Source: Leptidea sinapis
Taxonomy: Eukaryota > Arthropoda > Insecta > Lepidoptera > Pieridae
NCBI RefSeq assembly: GCF_905404315.1
Contig: NC_066265.1
Coordinates: 11,827,501-11,891,500 of the forward strand
DNA length: 64,000 nt
Reading direction: 5' to 3'
Shown: positions 44,141 to 56,400 of the stretch, piece after piece
How the letters are laid out: each line of letters starts with the position of its first letter
Numbering within the stretch: the first letter of the stretch is position 1
Made by a program: the position numbers and the translations under genes
Notes under the pieces: generated by a model
The model's database searches: none
The model's input: only the letters and a program-made list of their open reading frames with translations
Told to the model about the DNA's origin: nothing

Positions 44141-44989
44141 TTGCAAGAATTATTAAATACGTGATGTTCTTATTAAATTATTTATTTATATTTTATTTCT
44201 TCTTTCTTTATTACATATAATCTAGTATTTCTTACAAATTACTGATTTAGGGAAATGTCTATTCACTTGCAACATAGTTAACAATAGCTGTTTGTCTGCG
44301 TGTTGGCGAGTGTAAGTACGTGACGCTCACGCACTCATTAATTATAATGTTACTTCTATATTGGCAGGAACTATGAATGAAACTATCGTTCTGGGCGTTA
44401 TTATTTTATGCCTTTAACATTGATAAAATACTATAATTTGTATGTGCTACCTATTGATAGGTTGGAAGTCGGTGCCAACTGCTAAGCTAAATTTTATAGC
44501 AAGTACACTCGCCACGCGTGACTTATCCCCTATTACGAGACACTGATATATCATGAAGAGCGTTTTTTAGCTATGAATAACAGGTAGCCTAAAACCTACT
44601 TATTGGCAAACAGGTTAATAATAATAATAATATATAATAAATCTAACTGAGAACTCCTAACAAAGCAGTACGCAAACTATAACAACATCATCCACGAAAA
44701 CAAAAATATTCATAAAAAATGTTCATAAAATAATGACTACAGGGCTAAATTATGTCATAAATATCGGCGTTAACGGTGTACATACATAAAAAATACCAAG
44801 CGAATTGAGAACCTCCTCCATTTCGAAGTTAAAAAATACCAGCCTCAAACATTCTTGCTATTAAAGAACATTTTGAAGTTGGTGCAAAGTTAAACATAAA
44901 AATAATTACATTCTACTGGGAAAAGGTTACTATAATATTATGGAACCAAAATATTTATTATTCAAACAAAACAAATCTATATATTTACA
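44141..44989. other. Gene-free stretch, nothing recognised
   Basis: AT-rich; contains the common block GAATTGAGAACCTCCTCCAT (44798-44817), the complement of which (GGAGGAGGTTCTGAATTCG) is at 12229-12247, a short dispersed lepidopteran-type repeat of unknown class. Confidence 0.4.
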
Positions 44990-46401
44990 ATCCTCCGACT
45001 ACATAAAATTAAAACTATCATTACGTGGAACCGTAATAAACCGTGGCGTACCAAGAATACTGGCAGCATTACCGCGTTGGATAGCAAGGCTGATCCGTTG
45101 ACCGAATTAGCTGCCAGCGCTTGGGTTTCCAGTAGCCTTATTGAGGCGCGAAGATAGTATTTTGAACATTCTCAGCGCCTCTGGGCCCCACGGGCCAAGT
45201 GTCTCGACACCAAACGGCACAAAGATGTATGACTCACTGAGGCAACATCTTTGCGACGCTTGCTGTCTTCGGCAGTCGAAGCAGCAGCCCCAGCACCAAC
45301 TGACGTAACTTGGACATGAGAAGAAGCCAGAGTGTCGACGCAAGTAGCGTCCCACACCAGCGCCCTTCCCCGTGCCACCAGCGTCATTCCATCAGGACGT
45401 TTGCCATCGCGGCGGGTAATACCATTTGGCTCTAAAACAGCTGGTATATTAAGAGCGGCAAATGCCCTGCGGATGACTTCATTAATGCTGGCGTGACGAC
45501 TGATACGGCCTGCCGATTTTAGGCAGGATAACCCGTGACGTCCAAGAACATCTACCTGAACTGGCTACATCTACATTGATGTGATTCATTCAGTTTTATA
45601 CCTAGCCGGAGTGATACGCATATTGACAATGTCATATTGTCAAGTAGCGTTCCAATCGGCGCAGAAGGCAAGGCTTGTAACCAAAAGCGAGACTCATTTT
45701 GTGTCACGGCCAAAAGACGAGCACGCTCTGTTATGTCAGTAGATGAGATCAAAAGATCATCAAAGGCTGACTTACAAAGAAGTGCGTCCCATGCTTTTTG
45801 ACACTTTAAATCGTCTGGAAAATTTTGAATGTTTGCAATATTTAGCCAAGCATTGTTAGCTTCGTTCAAATACACAATCTCTGAGTTACCTGGTACATGA
45901 TTTACAATTCTAGTAACCAAAGGCTGCGCACTATGAACTGAAGATAGAAATGCTGGTAAGGCGACGCCCGAAATATTTGCGGGTACCCAAACCACCAAAC
46001 CGTATCGGTAAAGACGCTTGAGACCATGCACGATCTGTAAACGCGCAATTCAAATCGGTTTCTAAAATATTTTTAAGTGAAATATCAATCACATCAAGCA
46101 AATTTGGAAATTTCCATAACGGGCTAGACCTTAAGAGGTACGTAAATTTTGGAACAAATAAACAAGACCGAATAATAGTTAACGCCATATGAGAATTAAT
46201 TTTCAATAATCTGTCCGAAACGTTATTAAATTTTTTAATGTGATCGTTTAAGATCGTTGGAATTGAAACAGGAAATAATGGAGCTCCAAGAAGGTGAAGT
46301 GAATTCTTATTCAAAACTTTAATATTGGGGGCCAGAACATTAAATTTATTGATACTATCAACCCGGTCTGAAATTTGGAAATTTTCGCCTATAAAAAGCA
46401 C
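44990..46401 (-). pseudogene. Retroelement D: RT C-terminal region with endonuclease-like domain
   Basis: Minus-strand relic in three frames. From 46401: KVLNKNSLHLLGAPLFPVS, KFTYLLRSSPLW, then RAWSQASLPIRFGGLGTRKY (connection region after the RT), then CRC...GRHGLSC...RH, a candidate CCHC zinc motif, then IPAVLEPNGITRRDGKRPDG and LVWDATCVDT, resembling the K/RPD...VWD core of restriction-like (PD-(D/E)XK) endonucleases of R2/R4-like retroelements, then FVPFGVETLGPWGPEALR and QRISLAIQRGNAASILG near 45050. At least two frameshifts. Catalytic RT motifs are not included. Clade inferred, not certain. A sister fragment is at 31955-32175. Confidence 0.65.
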
Positions 46402-47569
46402 ATTCTACTTATAATTAATGATTGATAAAATGACAATACGAAACCAAAATATATTGGTTTTAGGTAGTCATTACTAATTACCACCGTATGTGCCATGCTA
46501 CAAAGGGTTAAAAATGTTTTATTTACATGTGTGTTGGTCGCGCTAGTTAAATAAAATACTTATGTATCCACAGTGGACAGGGATGAACGTGACGTCAAAA
46601 GTCGGCTATGTGCAAACTTTTAAGTGTATGCCTGCCCTTATTTCAACTATTAAATATTACTAGACCAGTGCTGAAGCCTTTGACTTTTTTTACACTCTTC
46701 ACATAACCTCAAAATTTATATGGTAAAATTCAACCAAGTTTTTGCTTTTTTATTTTTTACTTTTACCCAAACAATCCACGTTATTTGGTAAAATTTTACC
46801 TTACCTTTTATATCCCAAATATACTGTGAAACATTTATTGTTTCACCTTTTTTCGATTTAAATATCGAAAATAAGCCCTAATTTTTAAACGAAAATTCTC
46901 ATGTCAAAATACAAGCTTTTTAAAAAAAGTCGGTGGGCTTTTTGTTTCTTGTAAGTCTTTACTTTTTGATGGTGTAAAAGATACACAAATAAATCATCAA
47001 ATATAAAATTATTATGGTATTTCTATATATTATGTTCTCAGAAAATGCAAAGAAAACGAAAAAAACTCGAATCCGATTTTTTTATAGGTACAATTTTGAG
47101 CTATTTATTAAAATTTACACTCTTATTACTCCAAAAATGTAAGATTCAATATAATATTGATAAACAAAAGAATTGGAAATCGAAATATACTAGTTTCAAC
47201 CAAATAGATTAATAAGTTAATAATTAATGAGACATCTATAATATTTTGAGAAAGTTGTAGAATCTTCTTTAAATTATATGCTTAGATGCCTATTTATAGC
47301 TATTTTAAGATAACTTATAAGGGTGTTTAAGATAACTTATATACTTGAGTGACCTACGGAAAATATTAGCCCATCAAAAGGTATTTCATAGAGGATAAAT
47401 ATGGATTACAATTAATCAAATCTATTTTAAAATGTAAAAAGGATTTTGTTTCATTGTTATATTAGTACTAATTGTATTATTTATAAATAAAGGCGAAAGA
47501 AAGCTAAGAGAAACGGAGGAGAAAAAGTGTTTGTGAAGAGGCGAGTGAAAGAAAAGTTACCTTTCGTTG
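46402..47569. other. Gene-free stretch, nothing recognised
   Basis: AT-rich intergenic or intronic sequence; could belong to the first intron of the minus-strand gene starting at 48744, but no exon was identified. Confidence 0.4.
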
Positions 47570-48235
47570 GATTTTGTTCGCTGTATATCTTTGGAGTGTG
47601 AATGGCTGTAGAGATGTCCTCATACATGGCGTCCACCTCCTTGTCTGAGTGTGTCAAAGTCGGAGCGTAAGCCTGTATGGCCTTCAATGAATATTGTTCA
47701 GTAATTCTGAGTATTAGGTTCTAGTCGACACGCTCCCCACCTCAGTTACGTTGTTGTCGAGAGACTTGTGAACGAGGAACCTGACACCACCCAGGCACAG
47801 TTGGTTGCCTCCCGGAAGTAGAGCATGTGTCCGGAATTTATGTCTTCGGACCTAAGATAGCCCCACAACATCCCATCGTAATCTGCTCACGGCTTCCTCC
47901 AACTTCTCGTCGGACCGCAGAGTCTTGACATTGTATGTTGCCAGGGACAATAGTCTTCGTTTGTGGTAGCGTTACCGCACCCGGGATTCTTAGCAGCACC
48001 CCCGGCCCCGTCGCTTATGTGGCTGCTACCGTGGCCACCACGAGCGGACCGCCGTGGACTGGGGACGAGGCCTTCATTGGCAGGTTTGTTGGCGAGCGCA
48101 GTAGATGGTATGCTCTTAACGATAAGATGCTGCTGCCTATCCTCCGTTGTTTGTATCCCTTAGTCGCCTCTTATAACATCCACGGTAGGAGATGGGGTGG
48201 TGTTATTCTGGTGCGATACCACACAAACAATTTTT
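47570..48235 (-). pseudogene. RTE-type LINE endonuclease relic
   Basis: Read on the minus strand from about 47945: LATYNVKTLRSDEKLEEAVS, RLRWDVVGLS, then GGVRFLVHKSL, then KAIQAYAPTLTHSDKEVDAM at about 47690-47630. These are the APE-endonuclease blocks (TYNV, GGVGF, YAPT) of RTE LINEs. Stop codons interrupt it. The CpG-rich part 47960-48235 lies upstream of the endonuclease and ends with a GTCGCCTCTTATAACATCCA block common at LINE 5' regions. The reverse-transcriptase half is absent. Confidence 0.75.
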
Positions 48236-48562
48236 TGCTACTGAAAAGATAATGTCGCGCCTTTGAGCCGCTCAATTTTCAATATAAATTTTTTATACAA
48301 ATTTAAACAATGATTTTACTTTTTCATAACATTGTGGAATGCTACAATATTAATAAGTATATAAAACAAAAAATTTAGTTATCACTTTATAATCATAATA
48401 ATAAATTGGCAACAAACAAAAATAAAATGTCTTCGGTATGGACGTACATTAAAATATATTTATAATTTATATAGAAACAAATAATTTAAATAGAAATAAG
48501 TAAATAACAACAAAGAAATACTGGAACAAAAGATAAAATGGCGCCTTTTGAGTAGTACTTAC

Positions 48563-48744
48563 CAAACAGGAGCGATCGCCTCTTGGGAGTCTTGACCGGC
48601 GACTGAGTTGGCTACGTCAACTTGGCGCCGAAAGTCCGAAACACAAGCTTGTATCTCGTAAATTTTAAAAATACGGCAATATATTTCTTTCGCGTGCGCC
48701 TCTGAAGTGCTTTCTAGGGATAAATCCTTTAGGGTTGTGTACAT
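48563..48744 (-). CDS. First coding exon of an unidentified minus-strand gene
   Basis: ATG at 48744 opens a 60-codon frame that starts MYTTLKDLSLESTSEAHAKE and ends ...QEAIAPV at a strong donor TTTG|GTAAGTA (exon end 48563, two bases over). The content is polar and helix-prone and unlike the low-complexity frames nearby; its ATG faces the ATG of the LRR gene across about 310 bp. I do not recognise the family and found no second exon; the RTE relic at 47570-48235 would lie in its first intron. Could be a false exon, but donor strength and head-to-head placement support it. Confidence 0.5.
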
Positions 48745-49053
48745 AATAATAATTATACCTATATATTATATTTTACACTAATCTGATGTCTATCCTCCTG
48801 CAATTATTGGTAACCTCATTCTTATGGCTGAATACGCATACTGTGCAGTGCCAAAGAAGAAGAAAAAACTTGTTATCACAGTTGACAGTTGACACTTGTC
48901 ATTAAGTCTCGTGTGTTCTGTGTAGTTTTATAGTTTAGTCTACTATAGTATATTTATTATTTGTTACAAAAAAGTACTCTAAAATGGCTGATGCCGTATT
49001 ATCGTAAAAAGATTAAGGATTAGTATTGTTTCTTTAAATTGCAATCAATAGAT
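48745..49053. promoter_or_regulatory. Shared upstream region of a divergent gene pair
   Basis: The only sequence between the two facing start codons, so it must hold both promoters. Features: a run of pyrimidine/initiator-like TATCACAGTTGACAGTTGAC near 48874, no TATAAA box in a fitting place, and a 7-codon upstream open frame (ATG 48984 to TAA 49007) ahead of the LRR start. Confidence 0.5.
48984..49007 (+). promoter_or_regulatory. Short upstream open reading frame
   Basis: MADAVLS then TAA, 46 bp before the LRR gene's ATG, in AAAATGG context, which matches the insect initiation consensus better than the downstream ATATGT. It could lower translation of the main frame if included in the mRNA. 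Confidence 0.4.
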
Positions 49054-52000
49054 ATGTCGCCTCATAAACAACCTAGTAGTCTGCTCAAACTGTGTGTTAA
49101 AAGTTCTTTAAATCTCATAAACGAATGTTGCTATATGATTGAAAAAAAATGTCCAGAAATTGAATGCAGGGATTGTGAAGGGCAAGTGAAAATTTTAAAA
49201 GGATACCTTATCTCTTTATTGCCAGCCAGGTATATGATTGTCATAGAATTATATTTGCTATTTTATTATTTGCACTACATTATCTGAGTTTTAGTACCTC
49301 GTGAGCTTTGTTGCAATACATAATTAAGTAGGTACATAGTTACTTATTATGTTTATGTCTGTTACTGCCGTATTCATAATATATTCCCGAACGTAAACAG
49401 AAATAGCTGTACACAGTAATATACATATTAGAAATACCTTTGATTAATTATTATATGTATTAGTATAGTAAATACAATTGTTATTAGTATCTGCAAGTAT
49501 TTGTTGGCCTCTTAATCTTGTATATCTGTATCACCTGCCTACCTTTTCCTAAATCTACCCTTATACAATTACTTACCTACTTTCGCAAACTAAGTGCTAA
49601 CATTTTCTGTTCAAATACTTAAGTTTGCAGTCTTTTGATTTAAATTCATATATTTTTATTATTAAATCACTTATGAAAGTCTTAAACTACCACCCATTCC
49701 AAAATTTATGATTGAAATAATCTGTTGAGGTTGCTCCTCCCTGATCTGTGGTATCATTTTTGCTATATTACTATATATACACTGGTTATGTGGAAAAGTT
49801 TACACTTTACCACATTTAAATTTTGTAGTTCATTTGTTTTAAACATTTTCTGGGATCATGTTGTAAAAGCATACGCATATATTGTTAACAAGCACTCATT
49901 TGATTTTATATCAATAAAATATCTTTGACTAAAAGACTTACTAACTAAACTCAGCGGAGTATTAATCATAATATGCTTATATTTGTTGTTCTTATTTGGT
50001 TTTAACATTATGGTTATGACAGTTTTTAGAATATTCACTTATGTGCCTGTAAACATATATAACTTTATCTCAAGAATTTATTGAGAGGCAACAGTAAAAA
50101 TGTTTATATCTTTAAAATTTCCTCTTAATGATTTTGTTGTATGGCTGGTTGTTTAAATATCAATTGTAGGTTATTCAAAAGTACTTTCAATTTGATCAGG
50201 CCAGTCTGACTACTACATCTCTCTTTGTTACTTTTGCATTCAAGGTGGTTAAACATGAATCAAATTACTTCTATTTAAAATTACCTACTTTGGTGTCCGG
50301 AGTGTAGATCTTATTCATGTTACTGTAGAATATTTGGATCTCTTCAACAATTGATTTTTTAGATCATCAGATATGAGTCTCAAGATTTTAATTGAAGCAG
50401 AGCCACTCTCTAATATTTCTAAAAAACTTTTTGTTGTATTTTTTCACTTACTTGAAATACCTCAACATCTAGTTTTTTTTATTGATGTAATCTTTGCATT
50501 CTTCTAATTTTTTTACTATTGTTTGATGTCCTTGCCTGTGCTATTGTCATAAACTGATATTTGTTGTAGTTTGTGTTTTATTAAATAATAAGTAAGTCTA
50601 TTGCATTCATAAAGTGTTTCATATTCATGTTTTTATTTATGACGGTTTGATGATTTTTGTATTCATTTATAGATCTCTTATTGCACTTTGATATGCTAGT
50701 TTCAATAACATTTGTTCTGTCTTAGGCACTCCGATAACAGATCCAGATCATCTGCTAAGTACAATTGGCTACATTTTTCACCATTTATTTGAATTCTTCT
50801 TACACTCTAATTTATATTCTTGATGATCATCTTCAATGCTCTCTACAGGGAACTCTTATTATTCTTGTTACTATGGATTAGACAAAATATTTTTTCATGG
50901 AGGAATATAAATTTACAGACAGTATCCATTTAAGAAACCGCAATTGTTTATTTATAATATTGCAGTTTTTCATTACTGGTTACTAAATACTTTCTACACT
51001 ACTGAGAATCATGTTCTACACGTTTTTATTTACTTGTCAAGATGAATTTTTCTGTATACAAGATGGGGCAGATGGGCGAAAGGCTCACATGTTGGGAAAT
51101 GGTGAGACAATCGCCTAGTAAATTCAGGAACACCGGGGGTCAAGCGATTCGTTTCCTGCTCTAAGCTTGAAGGTCAAGTCATATCAATTCGGGAAGGTTG
51201 GTGGGGTTGTAGAATATCAGACTCAACATGATGCCAGTGAAATTTCGCATTTTGAAGTCATTGTCTACAAATGATTAGTAGGAGAGCCAAAACGACTGGT
51301 AAGGATCTGATTCCGGGGCACGTGCCTGCAGCAATATCGGGCCCGCTTGATTTATTGAATGGCCAAGTTGATATGCACCTTATCGGCGTCGCCATGCCGG
51401 AGTTTTACGTCTAGCATGTATGAGTCGCACTGCGGAATAAGAGGTAGAGGTGTACATTGGTCCAGAATCGAGTTCAATGCGAAAAGAAAGCCCAGGAGAT
51501 AAGCATTCTCTTTCGCGTCGTGGGACGGCGAGTTATCGTCCCTGTGCAGTTGCAGAATGGTAGTCTGGCAGACATCTATCTATCTATCTATCCTCCAGCT
51601 TCCTCACTAGTCGCAGCATACAGGTCGTTATCGACGGTTATTGCTCGAAACCGAAGCCCGTGAACGCTGGAGTGCCCCAAAGCCGTGTGCTATCTCCCAC
51701 GCTGTTTCTTCTGCATATCAATGATATGCTGGACACCTCCATCATACATTGCTATGCAGACGACAGCACTGGTTATGCCGTATACATGGGCGATGCAGGT
51801 CTCTCTCGGGAAATCGTCGACTGGTGCCGGGAAAACTTGTGTCTTCTGTCGAGTCCTCTCTTGAAAAGGTTGTGGAATGGGGTAAAATTAACCTTGTCCA
51901 ATTTAAACCTCGGAAGACTCAAGTTTGCGCATTTACCACTAAAAAAAACAATTTGTCGTATTACCGCTCTTCGACAACACTTCCATTAAAGCCTCATCTA

Positions 52001-54910
52001 GTATCAGAATACTGGGTCTCGAAATCTCAAGCGGTTGCCAATTCCGTGGCTATCTGGAGGGCAAAAGCAAATTGGCTTCGAAGAAGCTGGGCGTCATTAA
52101 TAGAACACGGCCATACTTCAAGCCGGCCCACATTCTATGACCGCGTACAACGCAGACCAGCTCGTGAACGGCTGGATCACTTGGCGTTGCGTAGAGACGT
52201 CGCTTCATTGTGTGTCTTCTACCGCATGTATCACGGGGAGAGTTCCGAAGAGCTGTTTAAGCTGATTCCTGCCGCCGAATTCCACCTTGGCACGACACGC
52301 CACAAGTTAGGATATCTTTCCCACCATCTGGATGTGTGGCAATCCTCCACTGTGCGGTTTTTAAGGAGCTTGTGTGCTGAGGAAAGCTGTGGAATGAGCT
52401 TCCTTGTGCGGTATTTCTGGGACGACACGACATGGTTACCTTCAAAAAAAGCGCGTACACCTTCCTTAAAGGCCAGCAACGCTCCTATGATTCCTCTGGT
52501 GTTGCAAGAGAATTTGGGCGGCGGAGATCACTTAACACAATAAAAAATTCTTTGGACAGTCTTGTTGTGTGACTAAAACGCACGAGTTCCCAGGGGAAGT
52601 TGTGAATGTGTTTCACCAATTCTGCCTGTGTCGTTCCGACCTCTCCTCAGCCGTAAATCTTTTGAGGAACCTGGATTATATTATTGCAACATCTAACTGG
52701 CTCCACATCTCTAAAGAACAAAGAACCTTTGAATTTTATAAAACATGCCTCACGAATAGGGTTTTGATAATAATTAATCACTGCTATTAGCAGAGTAGTC
52801 ATAATATTTAATTGCATAATAAAAGTAATACTTTCTATTGAACTAAAACTCCTGTTTAGAATTGAAAGTTGTGTGTGCTAACATGTTCACATCTCTTAAT
52901 ACAATCCTATTGCTCGTAAAATATTCCAAATATTGCACACTATCGGAATTTTCCAATGTCCGCTTATATATATCCGCTATCTTTGCTACCAAAATGTTGT
53001 GTTGTTTTGTTGCTCAGCTTATATTACTACATCCAAACCCACTATAATAGACCTGACAGAGACTGAGGCTCAAATAATTTTAAAGTCCGATTTCGCTTAA
53101 TACGGTAGACGGCATGCTGCAGTTGTAGTTGTATGTAGGAAACGATCTCACAGAAATTATTAATACTGCATAGTAAGGAAGCCTGCTGCTATGGGACCTA
53201 ACGTATTTCGTTTATATGGGAAGAAGTGATCAGACTAGCAAGACATTCTTGTGGTATATGACCCAGTAATTGCCCACTAGAACGCATTGCCGATCAATAT
53301 TCTGAACAGAACGCAATAGCCTAGTCATTTCAGTAGCTCTGGTGCCCTTAACAAAATATTGCTTGAACATTATTGCTTCACGGCAGAAAAGGGCACCGCT
53401 AGGGGCAGCAGGGTATCAACCCTAGCTGGCAACCTGTGCAAATAGTTAGCATCCCACGGAGTTGCACCTGTCTACTGACACTGAATGTTAATACGATATT
53501 GGTATCTTCGGCAGAACTTATCCCCTAAAACTTGATCACTTCACCCGTAAATTATTTTGATCTTTGATATGCTGTAATAATAAATGCTTTGTTAATATTC
53601 GTGTAAAATAAATGTTATTTAACTGTAAATATTGTTTCAGGTTATTCGATGTTCTCTGTCTTGAAAGAGGATGTTGTCAGTATCGTGGTGATCCTAGAGT
53701 TCAGCTCAATGTTTTATTACATCCCAAGATGTCTGTCTTTCATAAATGTGATATTGACATTAGCATTCCTCAAAACTTTTGGGTGCGTATTATCCCTTGG
53801 TCTAGCTGTTTAGTCGTTCTTGATTTGAAACTTATTTGCACTGACGATATCCTAATAGCAATAGGCACACAGTGTGTCCAACTTGAAGAACTCAACATTG
53901 TTTCCAAAGTTGATATATGCAGGTCTTCAGTCAATGCGTCTATTTTAGTACGTAATGTCTCGGATTTTGGTCTCGAATGTTTAACTGATCTAAAGAATTT
54001 GCGTATTTTGTCTATGGATCCACCTCGAAATGAACGGGCTAATCGAGTGGGTGGGTGCGTGACTCAAACGGGGATCATCAAGTTAATTAGGGAGCTGCCT
54101 CGTCTCGAAGAACTTCGCATCGAGTCCTGTGATATCGGTTCAATGTTGATTGGATCCATTCTACCTATTAATCCTTTGAGCCTACGTAAAATCAACTGTC
54201 ACTTTGTTTCAGCAGATGGTATTCGACGGTTAGGTAAAATTTGTCCACAGCTCAGAGAGCTAACAATAACACATTTATCAGCACACAACAAGGACCAACT
54301 TCTGGACGAGTTGGCTTTAGGGGATTTAAAGCTGCATAGGTTAGATATGTCATTTTTTTCTTACAGTAATGCAATGCATAAGTTAATGAAAATTAAAGGC
54401 AGTTACATAACACAGTTTTCTCTATGGGAAATCGACCATTCTCTAAATTTGGAAGCAGTCATCAATCTGGGTGTATCTTGTCCAAATCTCACCTCTCTTT
54501 GTATTATAACACAGTCAAAATACTTGTCAGTACCAAAATTCTTCGAAAGGCCAACAAATATCTTTCGCAATCTTCATAAACTAACATTAGGTAACGAAAA
54601 TTTCAGTCTAGGAGAAATTTTGATGTTCTTTCTACAATGCACACAAAAATTGCAAAAATTAACATTAAAATATCAAACAAAAATATCGATTGACAGTGCT
54701 TTGATTCAAATGTTACAGAAGGGTTACATAAAAAATATTATCAATTTATGGCTAGATTGTACATTAGTGGTTTCCAAGGATGTTGTGAAGCAAATAATTG
54801 ACGGATGTGAACATTTGCAGTTGTTAACAGTAGATTTGACAGAAGACATGAGTGATATACTTTCATATATAGCGGATAATAATTTAGATTTAAAACTAGG
54901 TGGCTATTGA
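49054..54910 (+). CDS. Leucine-rich-repeat protein, two exons, 481 aa
   Basis: Exons 49054-49229 and 53641-54910 (TGA 54908-54910) join at AG|G in frame. The N-terminus (MSPHKQPSSLLKLCVKSSLN) begins with a short helical, Cys-rich segment (CC..., ECRDCEGQ); the remainder is a series of irregular 24-27-residue repeats with LxxLxLxxC-like cores: LEELNI, LKNLRILSM, LEELRIESCD, LRKINCHF, LRELTITHLS, LHRLDMSF, LTSLCI, LHKLTLGNE, LQKLTLKY, LQLLTVDL. This resembles F-box/LRR-type proteins, but I cannot point to a convincing F-box. No signal peptide or membrane segment, so probably intracellular. The intron of 4.4 kb holds LINE-A, LINE-C and repeat B. Ortholog not identified. First ATG chosen because the upstream in-frame codon is not ATG. 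Confidence 0.75.
49675..49775 (-). mobile_element. LINE-C 3' fragment in the LRR intron
   Basis: Complement of the LINE-C end: AAACTACCACCCATTCCAAAA and CTCCCTGATCTGTGGTATCAT correspond to 36100-36080 and 35950-35920 of the copy at 35235-36167, with the middle of the 3' UTR missing. Confidence 0.6.
49776..51450 (+). other. LRR-gene intron, nothing recognised
   Basis: T-rich intronic sequence without open frames; a few low-complexity stretches. From about 51060 a more GC-rich stretch precedes the ATCT microsatellite and LINE-A copy; it may be upstream LINE sequence but I could not match it. Confidence 0.4.
51577..52545 (+). pseudogene. LINE-A copy in the LRR intron, deleted and frameshifted
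   Basis: Begins directly after an (ATCT)n run (51576-51595) with the CTTCCTCACT...GCAGCATACAG block, includes NAGVPQSRVLSPTLFLLHIN and CYADDSTGYAV, then shifts frame. Two deletions against the 38-kb copy: about 100 bp after CCCACATTCTA (52136) and about 25 bp after CCAGCTCG (52160). Ends at the family 3' terminus GGAGATCACTTAACACAAT. GIPQG-type motif has Gly-Cys changed to Ser-Arg. Dead. Confidence 0.85.
53190..53470 (+). repeat. Repeat B, copy 6 (old, diverged)
   Basis: Recognisable by CCCAGTAATTGCCCA, CATTATTGCTTCACGGCAGAA, TAGCTGGCAACCTGTGCAAAT in the same order as copy 2; the head has decayed. About 170 bp upstream of LRR exon 2. Confidence 0.5.
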
Positions 54911-55192
54911 TTAGGAACTACGATAAAGGGTCACATTGTTTTTAGGAAATAACTCCGAAAGGATTAAAGATTCCGCTATTATATTATAATATAGAAGTGG
55001 TCCTAAAGTATTAAAAGTTTAATTATTTTGACTCCCAAAAATTATTTATGTCCTACAAGAAACTGTCAGAATTATTTTATTGTGTATTGGTAATATGCAG
55101 ATTCTTAGAACGTTTAATAATATTATTGTGAACATTCCATATTTGTGTCGTCTAGCATAAACATCCGTCAGATCCATAAAGGTCAATTTTAC

Positions 55193-55198
55193 AATAAA
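55193..55198 (+). terminator. Candidate polyadenylation signal of the LRR gene
   Basis: AATAAA 283 bp after the stop codon. A further AAATAAATG lies near 55313. Confidence 0.45.
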
Positions 55199-55614
55199 TG
55201 ACTTGCAGTTACGAATTACATACCATTTTATACATTTTAAGTAAAATTACTTTATTCGAATTTCTGAACAGTCTAAAAGAAATTATATACAGCTTTTAAA
55301 TGAAACAACTTAAATAAATGTAAATAAATGGACTTGGCGGGATTTTATATTGAATTATGGATCTGACGGATTTTGTTAATCAGCTCATTGGATGTAGCGG
55401 ATGTTGATACTGACTCTTAATATACAGGATGTATTGATGTATAAATTCAAAAAGGGAAATTCATGAGCTATTTTAGAAAATAATATTAAGCACTAATAAT
55501 TAAAACTGTTTACGTATTAATATTTTTTTAATTAATGAACAAAACACATTAACAAATCGCTAAGATTGATAAAAATATGAATGAATGAAGACAGGTATTT
55601 AAGTGAAAAAGGAA

Positions 55615-56400
55615 AAATGTTATTATATAAAATTATCGCTTTCTTCCAGAGCGACACACTGAAGATTCTCATATTCTTCAAAATTGTCATTATTTTCTTC
55701 TATTTCTTTAAAATATTTCAAAGTGTCGATTGTCCTCCAGTCTTCACCGTAGTGCTTTTCCAAAAGGTTAGCAACATCAAGTATTTTTTTGGGGTTAACT
55801 TTATTGCCTCTTCGTAAAATTGCAGGTGCCATTTCAGATATTTTCTTGTCTCGTTTCGTTACATATTTTGGTTGCCCAATTTCACTCCGATAATTTTCTT
55901 CTCACTAACGTTCTGTCGACCCCTGTGCAGCATAAAACGCTTTGAGGGATTGAACTTGAAATGCCAAGATCCTGGAATTTTTAGTGTTTTATTGAAGGCA
56001 GAAGGCCTTCCAGTCACGTACTTCGACATCGTCATCACCTAAATGAGTACACGCATGTTCCTTGAATAAATTCACATAAATTTGTGGATGATTTTGTTTA
56101 TGATGGATCTTTTCTTTTTGGTTTTTTTTTTTCAATCTGCAAATATGCGGTCCTGTGGCAAAAAAGAGTGGCCTACCATGGGAAATATAATTTCAAGTTG
56201 ATTTACATGGTATGGTGCATTAGTAACCAACCAACTGCAAAACATGCCCAAAAGAGGTGTATTTTTATTCTGGCCTCTGCGGCAGTTCTGTAGTATGAAA
56301 TTATCTGGATCAAGTTTATTTTGCAATTTGTAAAAATTACGGTGCATCCGAACAATGTCTTGCCGTCTTTATTGCCGAACAATGAAAAATTGTATTTTTT
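55615..56400 (-). pseudogene. DUF7869-like transposon-derived protein relic
   Basis: Minus-strand fragments in order: NCRRGQNKNTPLLGMF, then QLEIIFPMVGHSFLPQDRIF (56132-56347 frame), then VEVRDWKAF, KIPGSWHFKFNPSKRF, IGQPKYVTKRDKKISEM and AILRRGNKVNPKKILDVANL to LEKHYGEDWRTIDTLKYFKE (55623-55832). The order and motifs (GGQNKN, FPVVGHSF.P.DR.F, W.FKF, LL..HFG..W) fit the large insect family annotated as DUF7869, thought to derive from DNA transposons. Two or more frameshifts and missing upstream part: a dead copy. Family assignment is from memory of motif order. Confidence 0.55.
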
